From GCA-003244245 sp035997545 (GTDB lineage: Bacteria > Actinomycetota > Actinomycetes > Mycobacteriales > Pseudonocardiaceae), in NCBI GenBank assembly GCA_035997545.1, contig DASYIL010000207.1:1-49819 (forward strand): a stretch of 49,819 nt of DNA. Direction: 5' to 3'. Each line of letters opens with the position of its first letter. The stretch's first letter is position 1. Shown piece after piece: positions 7,493 to 15,638 of the stretch. Position numbers and translations under genes: made by a program. Under the pieces are notes generated by a model. The model was not told where the DNA came from, made no database searches, and worked only from the letters and a program-made list of their open reading frames with translations.

Positions 7493-9004
7493 TCAGTGGA
7501 CCGCGTAGTTCGGGGCCTCCACCGTCATGGTGATGTCGTGTGGGTGGCTCTCCCTGATACCGGCCGCCGTGATCTGCACCAGCTGCGCGCCCTGCAACGC
7601 GGGGATCGTCGCGGCACCGGCGTAGCCCATCGCCGCTCGCAGGCCACCGACCAACTGGTGGGCCACCAGCGACAGCGGCCCGCGGAAGGGGACCCGCCCC
7701 TCGATGCCCTCGGGCACCAGCTTGTCATCGGACAGCACATCGTCGGCGAAGTAGCGGTCCCTGGAGTACGACCGCCCGGCACCACGCGAGGTCATGGCGC
7801 CCATCGAGCCCATCCCACGGTAGGTCTTGAACTGCTTGCCGTCGACCAGGATCAGGTCGCCCGGCGCCTCGGCGGTACCCCCGAGCAGGCTGCCTAGCAT
7901 CACGCTGCTGGCCCCGGCGACGATGGCCTTGGCGATGTCCCCGGAGTACTGGATACCGCCGTCACCGATCACCGGAACACCCGCGGGGCGACACGCCCGG
8001 TCCGCCTCGAAGATCGCGCTGATCTGCGGCACGCCCACCCCGGCCACCACCCGGGTGGTGCAGATCGAGCCGGGACCCACCCCGACCTTCACCGCGTCCG
8101 CGCCAGCGTCGATCAGCGCCTGCGCCCCGGCCCGGGTTGCCACGTTGCCGCCGATGACGTCGACGGTGCTGCCCACCTCGGCTTTGAGCGTGCTGATCAT
8201 CTCCAGCACCCCACGGGAGTGCCCGTGCGCGGTGTCCACGACGAGCACGTCGACGCCGGCCTCGACCAGCAACGCGGCCCGCTGCTTGGCGTCCTCGCCG
8301 ACCCCGATCGCGGCCCCCACCAGCAGCCGCCCGTCAGGATCCTTGGTGGCCAGCGGGTACTTTTCGGTCTTCACGAAGTCCTTGACCGTGATCAAACCGC
8401 GCAGCTTTCCGTGCCCGTCGACGATCGGCAGTTTCTCGATCTTGTGGCGGCGCAGCAGGCCCAGTGCCGCGTCCGCGGTGACCCCCACCTGCGCCGTGAT
8501 CAGCGGCGGCTTGGTCATCACGTCGGCGACCCGCTTGTCATGGTCGACCTCGAAGCGCATGTCCCGGTTGGTGATGATGCCGACCAGCACCCCGTCCGAG
8601 TCGGTGACGGGCACGCCGGAGATCCGATATCTGGCGCACAGCGCGTCCACTTCGGCGAGGTTGTTCTCCGGCAGGCAGGTCACCGGGTCGGTCACCATTC
8701 CCGCCTCGGACCGCTTGACCAACTCGACCTTCGCGGCCTGCTCGTCGGCCGGCAGGTTGCGGTGCAGTACCCCCATCCCGCCGTGACGGGCCATCGCGAT
8801 GGCCATCCGCGCCTCGGTCACGGTGTCCATCGCTGAGGAGACCAGCGGCACCCGCAGCGTGATGTTGCGAGACAGCCTGGTCGACGTATCGACCTCCGCG
8901 GGCACCACGTCGGACTCGGCGGGCAGCAGCAGGACATCATCGAAGGTCAGACCGAGCAGCGCGAACTTCGACGGGAAGTCGGGTGCGGTGAGCTCGCTGG
9001 TCAT
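7493..9004 (-). CDS. guaB: Inosine-5'-monophosphate dehydrogenase
   Basis: Converts IMP to XMP with NAD+, the rate-limiting step of guanine nucleotide synthesis in the cytosol. 503 residues from ATG 9004 (MTSELTAPDFPSKF); the frame is open 38 codons further upstream, but this is where homologues begin. FDDVLLLPAES is near the N-terminus, two CBS domains follow (about residues 95-215: VSGVPVTDSDGVLVGIITNR and KLPIVDGHGKLRGLITVKDF), then the catalytic loop GPGSICTTR with the active cysteine, IGDGGIQYSGDIAKA for phosphate binding, and the flap YRGMGSMGAM. All key motifs are intact. It is divergent from the DUF5319 gene with about 100 bp between them, which must hold both promoters. Confidence 0.97.
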   Translation of the reverse strand: MTSELTAPDFPSKFALLGLTFDDVLLLPAESDVVPAEVDTSTRLSRNITLRVPLVSSAMDTVTEARMAIAMARHGGMGVLHRNLPADEQAAKVELVKRSEAGMVTDPVTCLPENNLAEVDALCARYRISGVPVTDSDGVLVGIITNRDMRFEVDHDKRVADVMTKPPLITAQVGVTADAALGLLRRHKIEKLPIVDGHGKLRGLITVKDFVKTEKYPLATKDPDGRLLVGAAIGVGEDAKQRAALLVEAGVDVLVVDTAHGHSRGVLEMISTLKAEVGSTVDVIGGNVATRAGAQALIDAGADAVKVGVGPGSICTTRVVAGVGVPQISAIFEADRACRPAGVPVIGDGGIQYSGDIAKAIVAGASSVMLGSLLGGTAEAPGDLILVDGKQFKTYRGMGSMGAMTSRGAGRSYSRDRYFADDVLSDDKLVPEGIEGRVPFRGPLSLVAHQLVGGLRAAMGYAGAATIPALQGAQLVQITAAGIRESHPHDITMTVEAPNYAVH

Positions 9005-9100
9005 GCGCAGGGACGACCTTCCTGGCAGTGGGGACATCTGGGGTCGGTTGGGGGGTCGATTCATGGTATCCGGCACAGCACCATCCGCCGGGCGGGTACG

Positions 9101-9502
9101 GTGCCAGCCGTGGCGCACGAATCACTTCCCCCCGACCCGTTCGCTGGTGATCCTGAGGACCCGGCCCTGGCACTGGAGGCCTTGGATGACCCCGAGGACG
9201 ACCTCGAGGAGCCGCTGGACGACGAGGAACGGGCGGGGCTGCTCGCCGACCTGAGCGACCTGGCCGTCTACGAGGCCCTGCTGACTCCTCGCGGAGTACG
9301 AGGGATCGTGGTGGACTGCCCCGATTGTGCCGATCACCACTACCACGACTGGCACTTGCTACGGGCCAGCCTGCAGCAGCTTCTCGAGGTCGGCCGGATG
9401 CGCCCGCACGAGCCCGCGTACGACCCGGACCCGGCTGGCTACGTGAGCTGGGAGTACTGCCGTGGGTACGCCGACGCGGTCCTCGACGGGGACGGCGACT
9501 GA
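9101..9502 (+). CDS. DUF5319 family protein
   Basis: 133 residues, strongly acidic N-terminal half (EALDDPEDDLEEPLDDEERA) followed by VVDCPDCADHHYHDWHLLR with a CxxC and clustered histidines that could bind a metal, and a conserved YVSWEYCRGYADAVLDG end. This is the small actinobacterial protein habitually found divergent from guaB; its function is unknown. GTG 9101 and GTG 9110 are both possible starts. The second gives MAHESLPPDPF, which fits the usual length of the family better; the first has GGGCGGG only 3 nt upstream. Confidence 0.8.
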   Translation: MPAVAHESLPPDPFAGDPEDPALALEALDDPEDDLEEPLDDEERAGLLADLSDLAVYEALLTPRGVRGIVVDCPDCADHHYHDWHLLRASLQQLLEVGRMRPHEPAYDPDPAGYVSWEYCRGYADAVLDGDGD

Positions 9503-9509
9503 CCTGGCA

Positions 9510-10493
9510 TCAGCCAGGCGGGCTGGGCGCATCCGGCCCGCCAGCACCGCCACCCGAGGGCGGATTGGTGTACGGTGTAGATGGATCCGGCACCCTTTCG
9601 TCCCGCAGGGACGTTGGACCAGGTCCTTCGTCCGGACCAGTGGGACCGGCTCCCGATGCTGTGCTGGGCTCGGGCGTCGGACTGGGCTCGGGCGTTGAGG
9701 GCGTCGGACTGGGCTGCGGCGTCGGACTGGACCGGGGCGTCGGACTTGACCGGGGCGTCGGACTGGGCTGCGGCGTCGGACTGGACCGGGGCGTTGGAGC
9801 CGGCTCGGGCGTCGGAGTGGGCGCCACAGTCCTCGCTGACGAGCCCGGGTCCGAGGGCCCCGTCGACGACCCTTTCTTGGGCGAGCCAGGCTGCTCATCC
9901 AGCATCTTCTCAAGGTCCTGCTGGCGGGCAATGAGATCGGTGCGGCCCTCGGCGTCGCTAATCGCCGGGAGCCGCTGCTGAACCTGTTGCAGCTTTGCCC
10001 TCGCCTGCTCGGGCTTGCCCTGTCGAAACGCCCTCTCGGCCTCTTTGAGCTCGGTCCGGACGAAGGCCGCAGCCTCCACTGAGCGGGAGTACTCGGGGTA
10101 GAGCACCTGGGTCACGCCCCACAGCTGGTCGCCAGGGTGCGCGGACTTGGCGACCAGGCCCACTGAGGAGAACGCAATCACCAGCACTGCCGCGGCCGCC
10201 GCGGCCGAACCGAACACAGGTTTGCGGCGGCGGGTCGGCCGGCGAGCGGCGTTGATCACCGCCAAGGCGGTGTCGGTGTCAACCAGCACGCGGTTGGAGT
10301 CGGCGTGGATCTCGCGACGCCAGGCCGCCAGGACGCGCGTCAACTCCCTGTCGGTGTCGCCCGGCGTGTGATTGGCACCGCCGAGCATGTCCAGCAGCGC
10401 ATCGTCGGCCTGGACGGCGGCCAGATCAGCGGGCGTCTCACGGGGATCCCCGTTGGGGTAGCCGGCACGTGGGTAATTGTCGCGACCGGACAT
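9510..10493 (-). CDS. rsdA: Anti-sigma-D factor RsdA, membrane-anchored
   Basis: 327 residues. The N-terminal cytoplasmic segment has the RsdA signature for sigma-D binding (ADDALLDMLGG, residues 30-39), then a basic linker (RRPTRRRKP), one transmembrane helix (about 94-115) and an extracellular part. The latter has a short helical repeat region (ELKEAERAFRQGKPEQARAK) and a long low-complexity tail rich in PTPxPSPTP units. The protein holds SigD at the membrane until regulated proteolysis frees it; that mechanism is known for the mycobacterial homologue and inferred here. It starts 1 bp after the sigD stop, so the two are coexpressed. The extracellular tail is enlarged by 18-bp DNA repeats. 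Confidence 0.88.
   Translation of the reverse strand: MSGRDNYPRAGYPNGDPRETPADLAAVQADDALLDMLGGANHTPGDTDRELTRVLAAWRREIHADSNRVLVDTDTALAVINAARRPTRRRKPVFGSAAAAAAVLVIAFSSVGLVAKSAHPGDQLWGVTQVLYPEYSRSVEAAAFVRTELKEAERAFRQGKPEQARAKLQQVQQRLPAISDAEGRTDLIARQQDLEKMLDEQPGSPKKGSSTGPSDPGSSARTVAPTPTPEPAPTPRSSPTPQPSPTPRSSPTPRSSPTPQPSPTPSTPEPSPTPEPSTASGAGPTGPDEGPGPTSLRDERVPDPSTPYTNPPSGGGAGGPDAPSPPG
9674..9808. repeat. 18-bp tandem repeats encoding the Pro/Thr/Ser-rich RsdA tail
   Basis: On the plus strand GCGTCGGACTGG or close variants recur with an 18-bp period at 9701, 9719, 9737, 9755 and 9773, with degenerate copies at 9674 and 9791. Each unit adds six residues of SSPTPR or PSPTPQ type to the extracellular tail of RsdA. 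Copy number is likely to vary between strains. Confidence 0.8.
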
Positions 10494-10494
10494 C

Positions 10495-11067
10495 TCAAGA
10501 CACCCCCTCGGACGTCAATACGTTGCGCAGCCGACCCAGCGCCCGGTGCTGCGCCACCCGAACCGCGCCGGGAGTCGACCCGACGGCCTCAGCGGTCTCC
10601 TCCGCCGAGAGCCCCACCACGACCCGCAGGACGAGAATCTCGCGCTGCTTGTCCGGCAGCATGTCCAGCAGCTTGTTCATCTGCTCGGCCAGCTCAACCT
10701 GCATCGCCTGCTGCTCCGGACCGTCGGTCGGTTCCGGGGAATCGGGGACCTCCGGGACCGGTTCGGTGCGATTGCGCGCCGCCGACCGGTGAGCGTCGGC
10801 CACCTTGTGCGCAGCGATGCCATACACGAAGGCAAGAAATGGCCGGCCCTGGTCGCGGTAACTGGGCAGGGCGGTGAGCACCGCGAGACACACCTCCTGG
10901 GCTACATCATCCGCCGAAGCGAACGTCTTCTCCTGGCTACCGACGCGGGCGCGGCAGTACCGCAGCACGAGAGGACGAATCCAGCTGAGCACACTCTCGA
11001 CGGCATCTCGCTCACCGTCGACAGCAGCACCAACAAGGACGTTGAGGTCGTCCCCCACTAAGGTCAT
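10495..11067 (-). CDS. sigD: ECF RNA polymerase sigma factor SigD
   Basis: 190 residues from ATG 11067 (MTLVGDDLNVLVGAAVDGER). The frame is open to an ATG/GTG at about 11160 with GGGAAGG very close upstream, so a 31-residue N-terminal extension is possible. Region 2 is seen in RPLVLRYCRARVG and SADDVAQEVCLAVLTALPSY (the DDxAQE core element), followed by RPFLAFVYGIAAHKVADAHR. Region 4 is LPDKQREILVLRVVVGLSAE with TPGAVRVAQHRALGRLR as the -35-binding helix-turn-helix. Downstream and nearly overlapping is its membrane anti-sigma RsdA, the arrangement known from mycobacteria, where SigD affects ribosomal and stationary-phase genes. Confidence 0.92.
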   Translation of the reverse strand: MTLVGDDLNVLVGAAVDGERDAVESVLSWIRPLVLRYCRARVGSQEKTFASADDVAQEVCLAVLTALPSYRDQGRPFLAFVYGIAAHKVADAHRSAARNRTEPVPEVPDSPEPTDGPEQQAMQVELAEQMNKLLDMLPDKQREILVLRVVVGLSAEETAEAVGSTPGAVRVAQHRALGRLRNVLTSEGVS

Positions 11068-11271
11068 CGCAGAATGCAGCCCTGCCGTTACGACTCGGGA
11101 CCAGCCGGGCTGGACGCCGGCCGGCGGTGGCCATTCCGCTGTCCCGGCCACACTCATCACCTTCCCGAGACCACGGCACCTCAGGGGGGAACCGTAGTAG
11201 GCGCAAGATCGGGTGCGTTACGCGGTATCGCTGCGGCGTGCACGGGACGCCTGCACGGGACGACAGCAAAG

Positions 11272-11298
11272 GGGGCCGATGGCGATGCCACCGGCCCC
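11272..11298 (-). terminator. Hairpin after the bldM-like gene
   Basis: GGGGCCGATGGC / GCCACCGGCCCC with a 3-nt loop, one mismatch in 12 pairs, 15 bp after the bldM stop. No U-run follows, as is common in actinobacteria. It lies between bldM and the sigD promoter region (about 11070-11270). Confidence 0.55.
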
Positions 11299-11312
11299 GC
11301 GGGCAGGAACAC

Positions 11313-11909
11313 TCAGGCGACCAGACCGCGCCGGAAGCCGTGTGCGACGGCCTGAGCCCGGTCCCGAACGCCGAGCTTGCGGAACAGCCTCCGGGCGTGC
11401 GTCTTGACAGTGTCCTCGGACAGGTACAGTTCACGCCCGATCTGCCCGTTGCTCTTGCCCTGGCTCATCCCGCGCAGCACCTGTAATTCTCGCTCGGTGA
11501 GCTGCACGCCCGGGTCGGACGGGGGTCGTGGGGCCGGCACCGACGTGCTGGCCAGCGTGTGCGCCAACGCCGCGACAAGTTCCGGACGCGACGCGTCCCA
11601 GCGCAGATAACCGCGGGCGCCGCCCGCGATCGCCGCGGCGATGCTGCCTGCGTCGTCCGGGGCCCCGAAAACGATCACGTTGGCCTGCGGATGTGCCGAC
11701 ACCAGCCGGCGGGTGGCCTCCACACCGGTCGGTACGGCACGCTGGGTCCCTACCAGGACGACGTCCACCGGCTGCCGAGAATAGCGAGCTAGCAACTCAT
11801 CGCCGTGCGCCACGCAGTCAATCCGGGCGACGCCTGGGACCGCGGACATCACTCGAGTGAGTCCCTCGCGGACGCTTCGCCGGTCGTCGCAGATGAGAAC
11901 CGCGGTCAC
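11313..11909 (-). CDS. bldM: BldM-type orphan response regulator (NarL/LuxR family), phospho-acceptor Asp absent
   Basis: 198 residues from GTG 11909, preceded by AGGAAAGGAG at 7 nt; the open frame upstream to 12095 has no such signal. The receiver domain occupies about residues 1-120 (TAVLICDDRRSVREGLTRVM), a LuxR helix-turn-helix about 140-198 (LTERELQVLRGMSQGKSNGQ, LSEDTVKTHARRLFRKLG). At the end of beta-3, where a response regulator has its phosphorylated aspartate, the sequence is VDVVLVGTQRAVPTG: the aspartate is glycine. Position beside sigD and guaB and near groEL matches streptomycete bldM, an atypical regulator controlling development with WhiB-like partners. No cognate kinase is adjacent. 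It is likely controlled by protein partners or ligand rather than phosphorylation. Confidence 0.8.
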   Translation of the reverse strand: MTAVLICDDRRSVREGLTRVMSAVPGVARIDCVAHGDELLARYSRQPVDVVLVGTQRAVPTGVEATRRLVSAHPQANVIVFGAPDDAGSIAAAIAGGARGYLRWDASRPELVAALAHTLASTSVPAPRPPSDPGVQLTERELQVLRGMSQGKSNGQIGRELYLSEDTVKTHARRLFRKLGVRDRAQAVAHGFRRGLVA

Positions 11910-12235
11910 GGGAGGGCTCCTTTCCTGCAGCCAAGTGATGTGCCCACCTCCCTTATCGGTCGCGCGGAGCCGGAACTTGACACGATCTGATGGATTTCCA
12001 TCAAGGGCCGGAGCCGCACCGCTCCCACGGCTGTCGTCACCGCGCGGAGCAACGCTCACTCTACCGAGTGTGAGCGGATCACGGCAGTACCGCACGCACG
12101 GATGATTCGGGCATCGCGGGCTACCTCATATCACAGCGACGACCCTCGCGCCTAGTCCGTGCAGGTGCGAGAGCCGTCGCTGCATCACTGCATCACAGAG
12201 TTACTGCGCCAGCGCACTCCGGAGTGTCGGGTGGC
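11910..12235. other. Intergenic region between groEL1 and the bldM-like gene
   Basis: No convincing gene. It carries the bldM 5' region (lower coordinates) and, at 12137-12179, an imperfect hairpin (CGACG..CCTCGC paired with GCGAG..CGTCG) that could terminate groEL1. Direct repeats of CTGCATCA lie at about 12180-12195. Open frames across it are extensions of bldM or shadows. Confidence 0.5.
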
Positions 12236-13864
12236 TCACATGCCCGGGCCATGCCCGTGGCCGTGACCGTGTCCCTGACCGGCTGCGGGTGCCGGCTCCG
12301 GCTTGTCTACCACCGCGCTCTCGGTGGTGATCACCATCCGGGCGATCGAGGCGGCGTTGACGATCGCCGACCGGGTCACCTTCACCGGGTCGACGATTCC
12401 CGCGGCAACCAGATCGCAGTAGGTCTCGGCCTCGGCGTCGAAGCCGTGACCCCACTCCATCTCCCGAACCTTGGCGACCACCACGGAACCTTCGTAGCCC
12501 GCGTTATTGGCGATCCAGGCCACCGGGGCGGCGCTGGCAGCCCACACGATGGCGACGCCGGTGGCCTCGTCGCCGTGCAGGCCGAGGTCGCCGACCGACT
12601 GGACGGTGTGCACCAGCGCAACCCCGCCGCCGGGCACGATGCCCTCCTCGGCCGCCGCCCGCGCGGCCGACACGGCGTCCTCGATCCGGGACTTGCGCTC
12701 CTTGAGCTCGGTCTCGGTAGCCGCCCCGACCTTGATCACCGCGACGCCACCGACGAGCTTGGCAAGCCGTTCCTGGAGCTTCTCACGGTCCCACTCGGAG
12801 TCGGTGTCCTCGATCTCGCGACGAAGCTGCGCGGCGCGGGCGTCGACCTCTGCCGGATCGCCGGCGCCGTCGACGATGGTGGTGTCGTCCTTGGTCACCA
12901 CGATCCGCCGGGCCCGGCCGAGCACCTCGAGCCCGACCTCGGACAGCGCGAGGCCGACCTCGGAGTTGATCACCTGGGCACCAGTGACGACAGCGAGGTC
13001 GTCCATGAACGCCTTGCGGCGGTCACCGAAGAACGGTGCCTTCACCGCTACCACCGATAGCGTCTTGCGGATCGCGTTGATCACTAGAGTGGACAGCGCC
13101 TCACCTTCGACATCCTCGGCTACGATGAGTAGCGGCCGGCCAGCCTGACTGATCTCCTCCAGCAGCGGCAACAGGTCCTGGATCGAGGAGATCTTGTCAC
13201 GGTGCAGCAGGATGTTGGCATCCTGCAGCACCGTCTCCATCCGCTCGGCATCGTTGACGAAGTAGGGCGAGATGTAGCCCTTGTCGAAGGCGACGCCCTC
13301 AGTAATCTCCAGCTCGGTGGCCATCGTGGAGGACTCCTCCACGGTGATCACGCCGTCGTTGCCCACCTTGGTCATCGCCTCGCCGATCATCGCGCCGATC
13401 TTCGGATCACGCGAGGACACTGTGGCGACCTGGGTGATCGCGTCCTGACCTTGCACCGGCGTTGCCTTGGCCAGCAGCGCGTTGGAGACCGCCTCGGCGG
13501 CCGCCGCAATGCCGTGGCCGAGCGCGGTGGGATTGGCCCCAGCAGCTACGTTGCGCAGCCCCAACCGGACCATCGCCTGCGCCAGCACGGTGGCGGTAGT
13601 GGTGCCGTCACCAGCAACATCGTTGGTCTTGGTCGCCACGCTTTTGGCTAGCTGAGCGCCCAGGTTCTCGTAGGGATCGGACAGCTCGATCTCCCGGGCG
13701 ATCGTCACCCCGTCGTTGGTGATCGACGGGCCGCCGAACTTCTTGGCCAGCACCACGTGCCGGCCGCGCGGGCCGAGAGTGATCTTGACCGCGTCGGCGA
13801 GCTGGTCGACTCCGCGCTCCAGCGCGCGCCGCGCAGTCTCGTCAAACGTGATCTGCTTGGGCAT
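12236..13864 (-). CDS. groEL1: Chaperonin GroEL1 (His-rich tail)
   Basis: 542 residues, the full Hsp60 length. ITLGPRGRHVVLAKKFG and the DGTTTATVLAQAM ATP-binding region are intact, as are EEGIVPGGGVAL near residue 405 and the rest of the equatorial domain. The C-terminus is HGHGHGHGPGM rather than the usual GGM repeat, the mark of the actinobacterial GroEL1 paralogue encoded with groES. In mycobacteria GroEL1 has specialised roles (biofilm lipid synthesis) and GroEL2 is the general chaperonin; whether that holds here is unknown. It is cotranscribed with groES about 180 bp upstream, with strong hairpins between them. Confidence 0.95.
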   Translation of the reverse strand: MPKQITFDETARRALERGVDQLADAVKITLGPRGRHVVLAKKFGGPSITNDGVTIAREIELSDPYENLGAQLAKSVATKTNDVAGDGTTTATVLAQAMVRLGLRNVAAGANPTALGHGIAAAAEAVSNALLAKATPVQGQDAITQVATVSSRDPKIGAMIGEAMTKVGNDGVITVEESSTMATELEITEGVAFDKGYISPYFVNDAERMETVLQDANILLHRDKISSIQDLLPLLEEISQAGRPLLIVAEDVEGEALSTLVINAIRKTLSVVAVKAPFFGDRRKAFMDDLAVVTGAQVINSEVGLALSEVGLEVLGRARRIVVTKDDTTIVDGAGDPAEVDARAAQLRREIEDTDSEWDREKLQERLAKLVGGVAVIKVGAATETELKERKSRIEDAVSAARAAAEEGIVPGGGVALVHTVQSVGDLGLHGDEATGVAIVWAASAAPVAWIANNAGYEGSVVVAKVREMEWGHGFDAEAETYCDLVAAGIVDPVKVTRSAIVNAASIARMVITTESAVVDKPEPAPAAGQGHGHGHGHGPGM

Positions 13865-13920
13865 TGCCTGCCTTCCTCACAGTTGGACTAGGCCACGGCG
13901 TTAGCCGGGACCCGATGCGG

Positions 13921-13995
13921 GACCGCCCCGCTGACCCCGGGAGGGGCCGCGGGGCGGTCTCGGCAATCTCCGCGGTCGTCTGGTGACGACCGCGG
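13921..13995 (-). promoter_or_regulatory. Two strong hairpins in the groES-groEL1 intercistronic region
   Basis: Leaving groES, the transcript first meets an 11-bp perfect stem with 4-nt loop (13970-13980 with 13985-13995, CCGCGGTCGTC). It then meets an 11-bp perfect stem (13921-13931 with 13949-13959, GACCGCCCCGC). Possible roles are partial termination lowering groEL1 relative to groES, or a processing/stability site. There is no U-run after either. Confidence 0.6.
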
Positions 13996-14042
13996 TGGTG
14001 ACGCGATGGTCGAACCGTCAGTTGAGGCGACGGTCGGACCGG

Positions 14043-14339
14043 TCAGTTGATGACCGCGAGCACGTCGCGGGCGGAGAGAATCAGGTACTCCTCGCCGTTG
14101 TGCTTGATCTCAGTGCCGCCGTACTTGCTGTAGAGGACGACATCACCGACGTTCACATCCACCGGGATGCGGTTGCCTTTGTCGTCGACCCGACCCGGGC
14201 CCACAGCCAAGACCTTGCCCTCCTGGGGCTTCTCCTTGGCAGTGTCCGGGATAACGATGCCGGACGCGGTCGTCGTCTCGGCCTCATTGGCCTGAACGAC
14301 GATCTTGTCCTCGAGCGGCTTGATGTTCACGCTCGCCAC
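14043..14339 (-). CDS. groES: Co-chaperonin GroES
   Basis: 98 residues, MASVNIKPLEDKIVVQANEA at the N-terminus, the mobile loop around ETTTASGIVIPDTAKEKPQE, and the GDVVLYSKYGGTEIKHNGEE roof and core strands. It forms the heptameric lid on GroEL. It is the first gene of the groES-groEL1 operon, with CIRCE and a clear promoter upstream. Confidence 0.97.
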   Translation of the reverse strand: MASVNIKPLEDKIVVQANEAETTTASGIVIPDTAKEKPQEGKVLAVGPGRVDDKGNRIPVDVNVGDVVLYSKYGGTEIKHNGEEYLILSARDVLAVIN

Positions 14340-14443
14340 AGTGTGACCTCCACTTTCTGGGGTCTTCGAAGAGCTGGCAGGGTTGTCTGGTGCTGGCTAC
14401 GGCCACCTCGCCGTCGCGGGTGTCGAGGTGGCCCGGGCCATTT

Positions 14444-14470
14444 CTGGCACTCTGGTAGGCAGAGTGCCAG
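14444..14470. promoter_or_regulatory. CIRCE operator (HrcA site) of groES
   Basis: CTGGCACTC-N9-GAGTGCCAG is a perfect 9-bp inverted repeat with the 9-bp spacer of the CIRCE element, just downstream of the -10 box, where HrcA binding would block transcription. A further half site GAGTGCCAG lies at 14489-14497, between the -35 and -10 boxes. Confidence 0.88.
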
Positions 14471-14475
14471 TTGGC

Positions 14476-14504
14476 AGACTACTGCGCCGAGTGCCAGCGC
14501 TCAA
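14476..14504 (-). promoter_or_regulatory. groES promoter
   Basis: On the minus strand TTGAGC (14504-14499) and TAGTCT (14481-14476) are separated by 17 bp, a good housekeeping -35/-10 pair, about 135 bp before the groES start. The CIRCE palindrome begins 5 bp after the -10. Confidence 0.7.
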
Positions 14505-14585
14505 CTAGGCTGACCGTGATATTCCGATCCCCGTCCCCTGCGGTCGCCGCCTTCAAGTACCACTAGCCGGGGGCCCACGGTGCTG

Positions 14586-15638
14586 TTAACCGCAACCAAC
14601 CAGGGAGGTGGTGATCGGGAGGCCCGGGTCGGCGGGGATGTCAAGCTGCGACGGGGACGCGCCAGCGGCGAGCAGGTGCGCCCCGAGCGCAGCCACCATG
14701 GCTCCGTTGTCGGTGCACAGTCGTGGCCGGGGAACCCGCAGCCGCAGCCCGGCCGCCGTGCAGCGTTGCTGCGCCAGCGCGCGCAACCGGGAGTTTGCGG
14801 CCACCCCACCGCCGATGAGCAGGGTGTCGATGCCCCGGTCGATCGCGGCCCGGATCGCCTTGGCAGTGAGCACGTCTACCACGGCCTCCTGGAAGGCCGC
14901 AGCGACATCGGCTACCGGCACGGTGATCCCTTGGCGCTGCAGCCCCTCGACGTGCCGGGCGACTGCGGTCTTGAGCCCGGAGAAGGAGAAGTCGTAGCGC
15001 GAGTCGCCGGGGCCGGTCAGGCCACGGGGGAATCGGACACTGCCCGGATCCCCGTCCCGGGCAGCCCGGTCGATGAACGGCCCGCCAGGAAAGCCCAACC
15101 CCAGTAGTCGCGCCACCTTATCGAACGCCTCCCCGGCGGCATCGTCGACGGTGGCGCCCAGCGGGTGCAACGGCGTCATCAGCGACGAGACCTGCAGCAA
15201 GCTGGAGTGCCCACCGGATACCAGCAGGGCCAGCGCTGGGGGTAGCGGACCGTGCTCCAGGGTGTCCACAGCAATATGCGCGGTGAGGTGGTTGACCCCG
15301 TACAGCGGGACGTCCCACGCTGCCGCGTACGCCTTGGCCGCCGCCACGCCGATCAGCAGCGCGCCGGCCAGTCCCGGGCCCGCGGTGACCGCCACCGCGT
15401 CCACATCGGACGACCTGACACCGGCAACCCCCAGCGCACGCTGCACCGTTGGCACCATCGCCTGCAGGTGAGCGCGGGACGCCACCTCGGGAACCACACC
15501 GCCGAACCGGACGTGCTCGTCCACACTGGACGCGATCTCGTCGGCAAGCAGGATGACCGTCCCGTCGCACGACAACCGTACAACGCCCACCCCGGTCTCG
15601 TCGCAGGACGTCTCGATACCCAGAACTATCCCAGTCAC
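14586..15638 (-). CDS. tsaD: tRNA N6-threonylcarbamoyladenosine transferase TsaD
   Basis: 350 residues. It transfers threonylcarbamoyl from TC-AMP to A37 of ANN-decoding tRNAs together with TsaB and TsaE. IETSCDETGVGVV begins the ASKHA fold; the metal-binding HLTAH (in YGVNHLTAHIAV) is intact, as are VSGGHSSL, GATVDDAAGEAFDKVARLLG, and the C-terminal IGGGVAANSRLR and CTDNGAM motifs. The start overlaps the rimI stop by 4 bp. It is the last gene of the coupled glmS-to-tsaD run. Confidence 0.95.
   Translation of the reverse strand: MTGIVLGIETSCDETGVGVVRLSCDGTVILLADEIASSVDEHVRFGGVVPEVASRAHLQAMVPTVQRALGVAGVRSSDVDAVAVTAGPGLAGALLIGVAAAKAYAAAWDVPLYGVNHLTAHIAVDTLEHGPLPPALALLVSGGHSSLLQVSSLMTPLHPLGATVDDAAGEAFDKVARLLGLGFPGGPFIDRAARDGDPGSVRFPRGLTGPGDSRYDFSFSGLKTAVARHVEGLQRQGITVPVADVAAAFQEAVVDVLTAKAIRAAIDRGIDTLLIGGGVAANSRLRALAQQRCTAAGLRLRVPRPRLCTDNGAMVAALGAHLLAAGASPSQLDIPADPGLPITTSLVGCG

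Noticed and set aside
9674..9808. CRISPR-like regular repeats
   Set aside because: The 18-bp units have no unique spacers and lie in frame inside rsdA, giving a Pro/Thr/Ser tail; an ordinary coding minisatellite.
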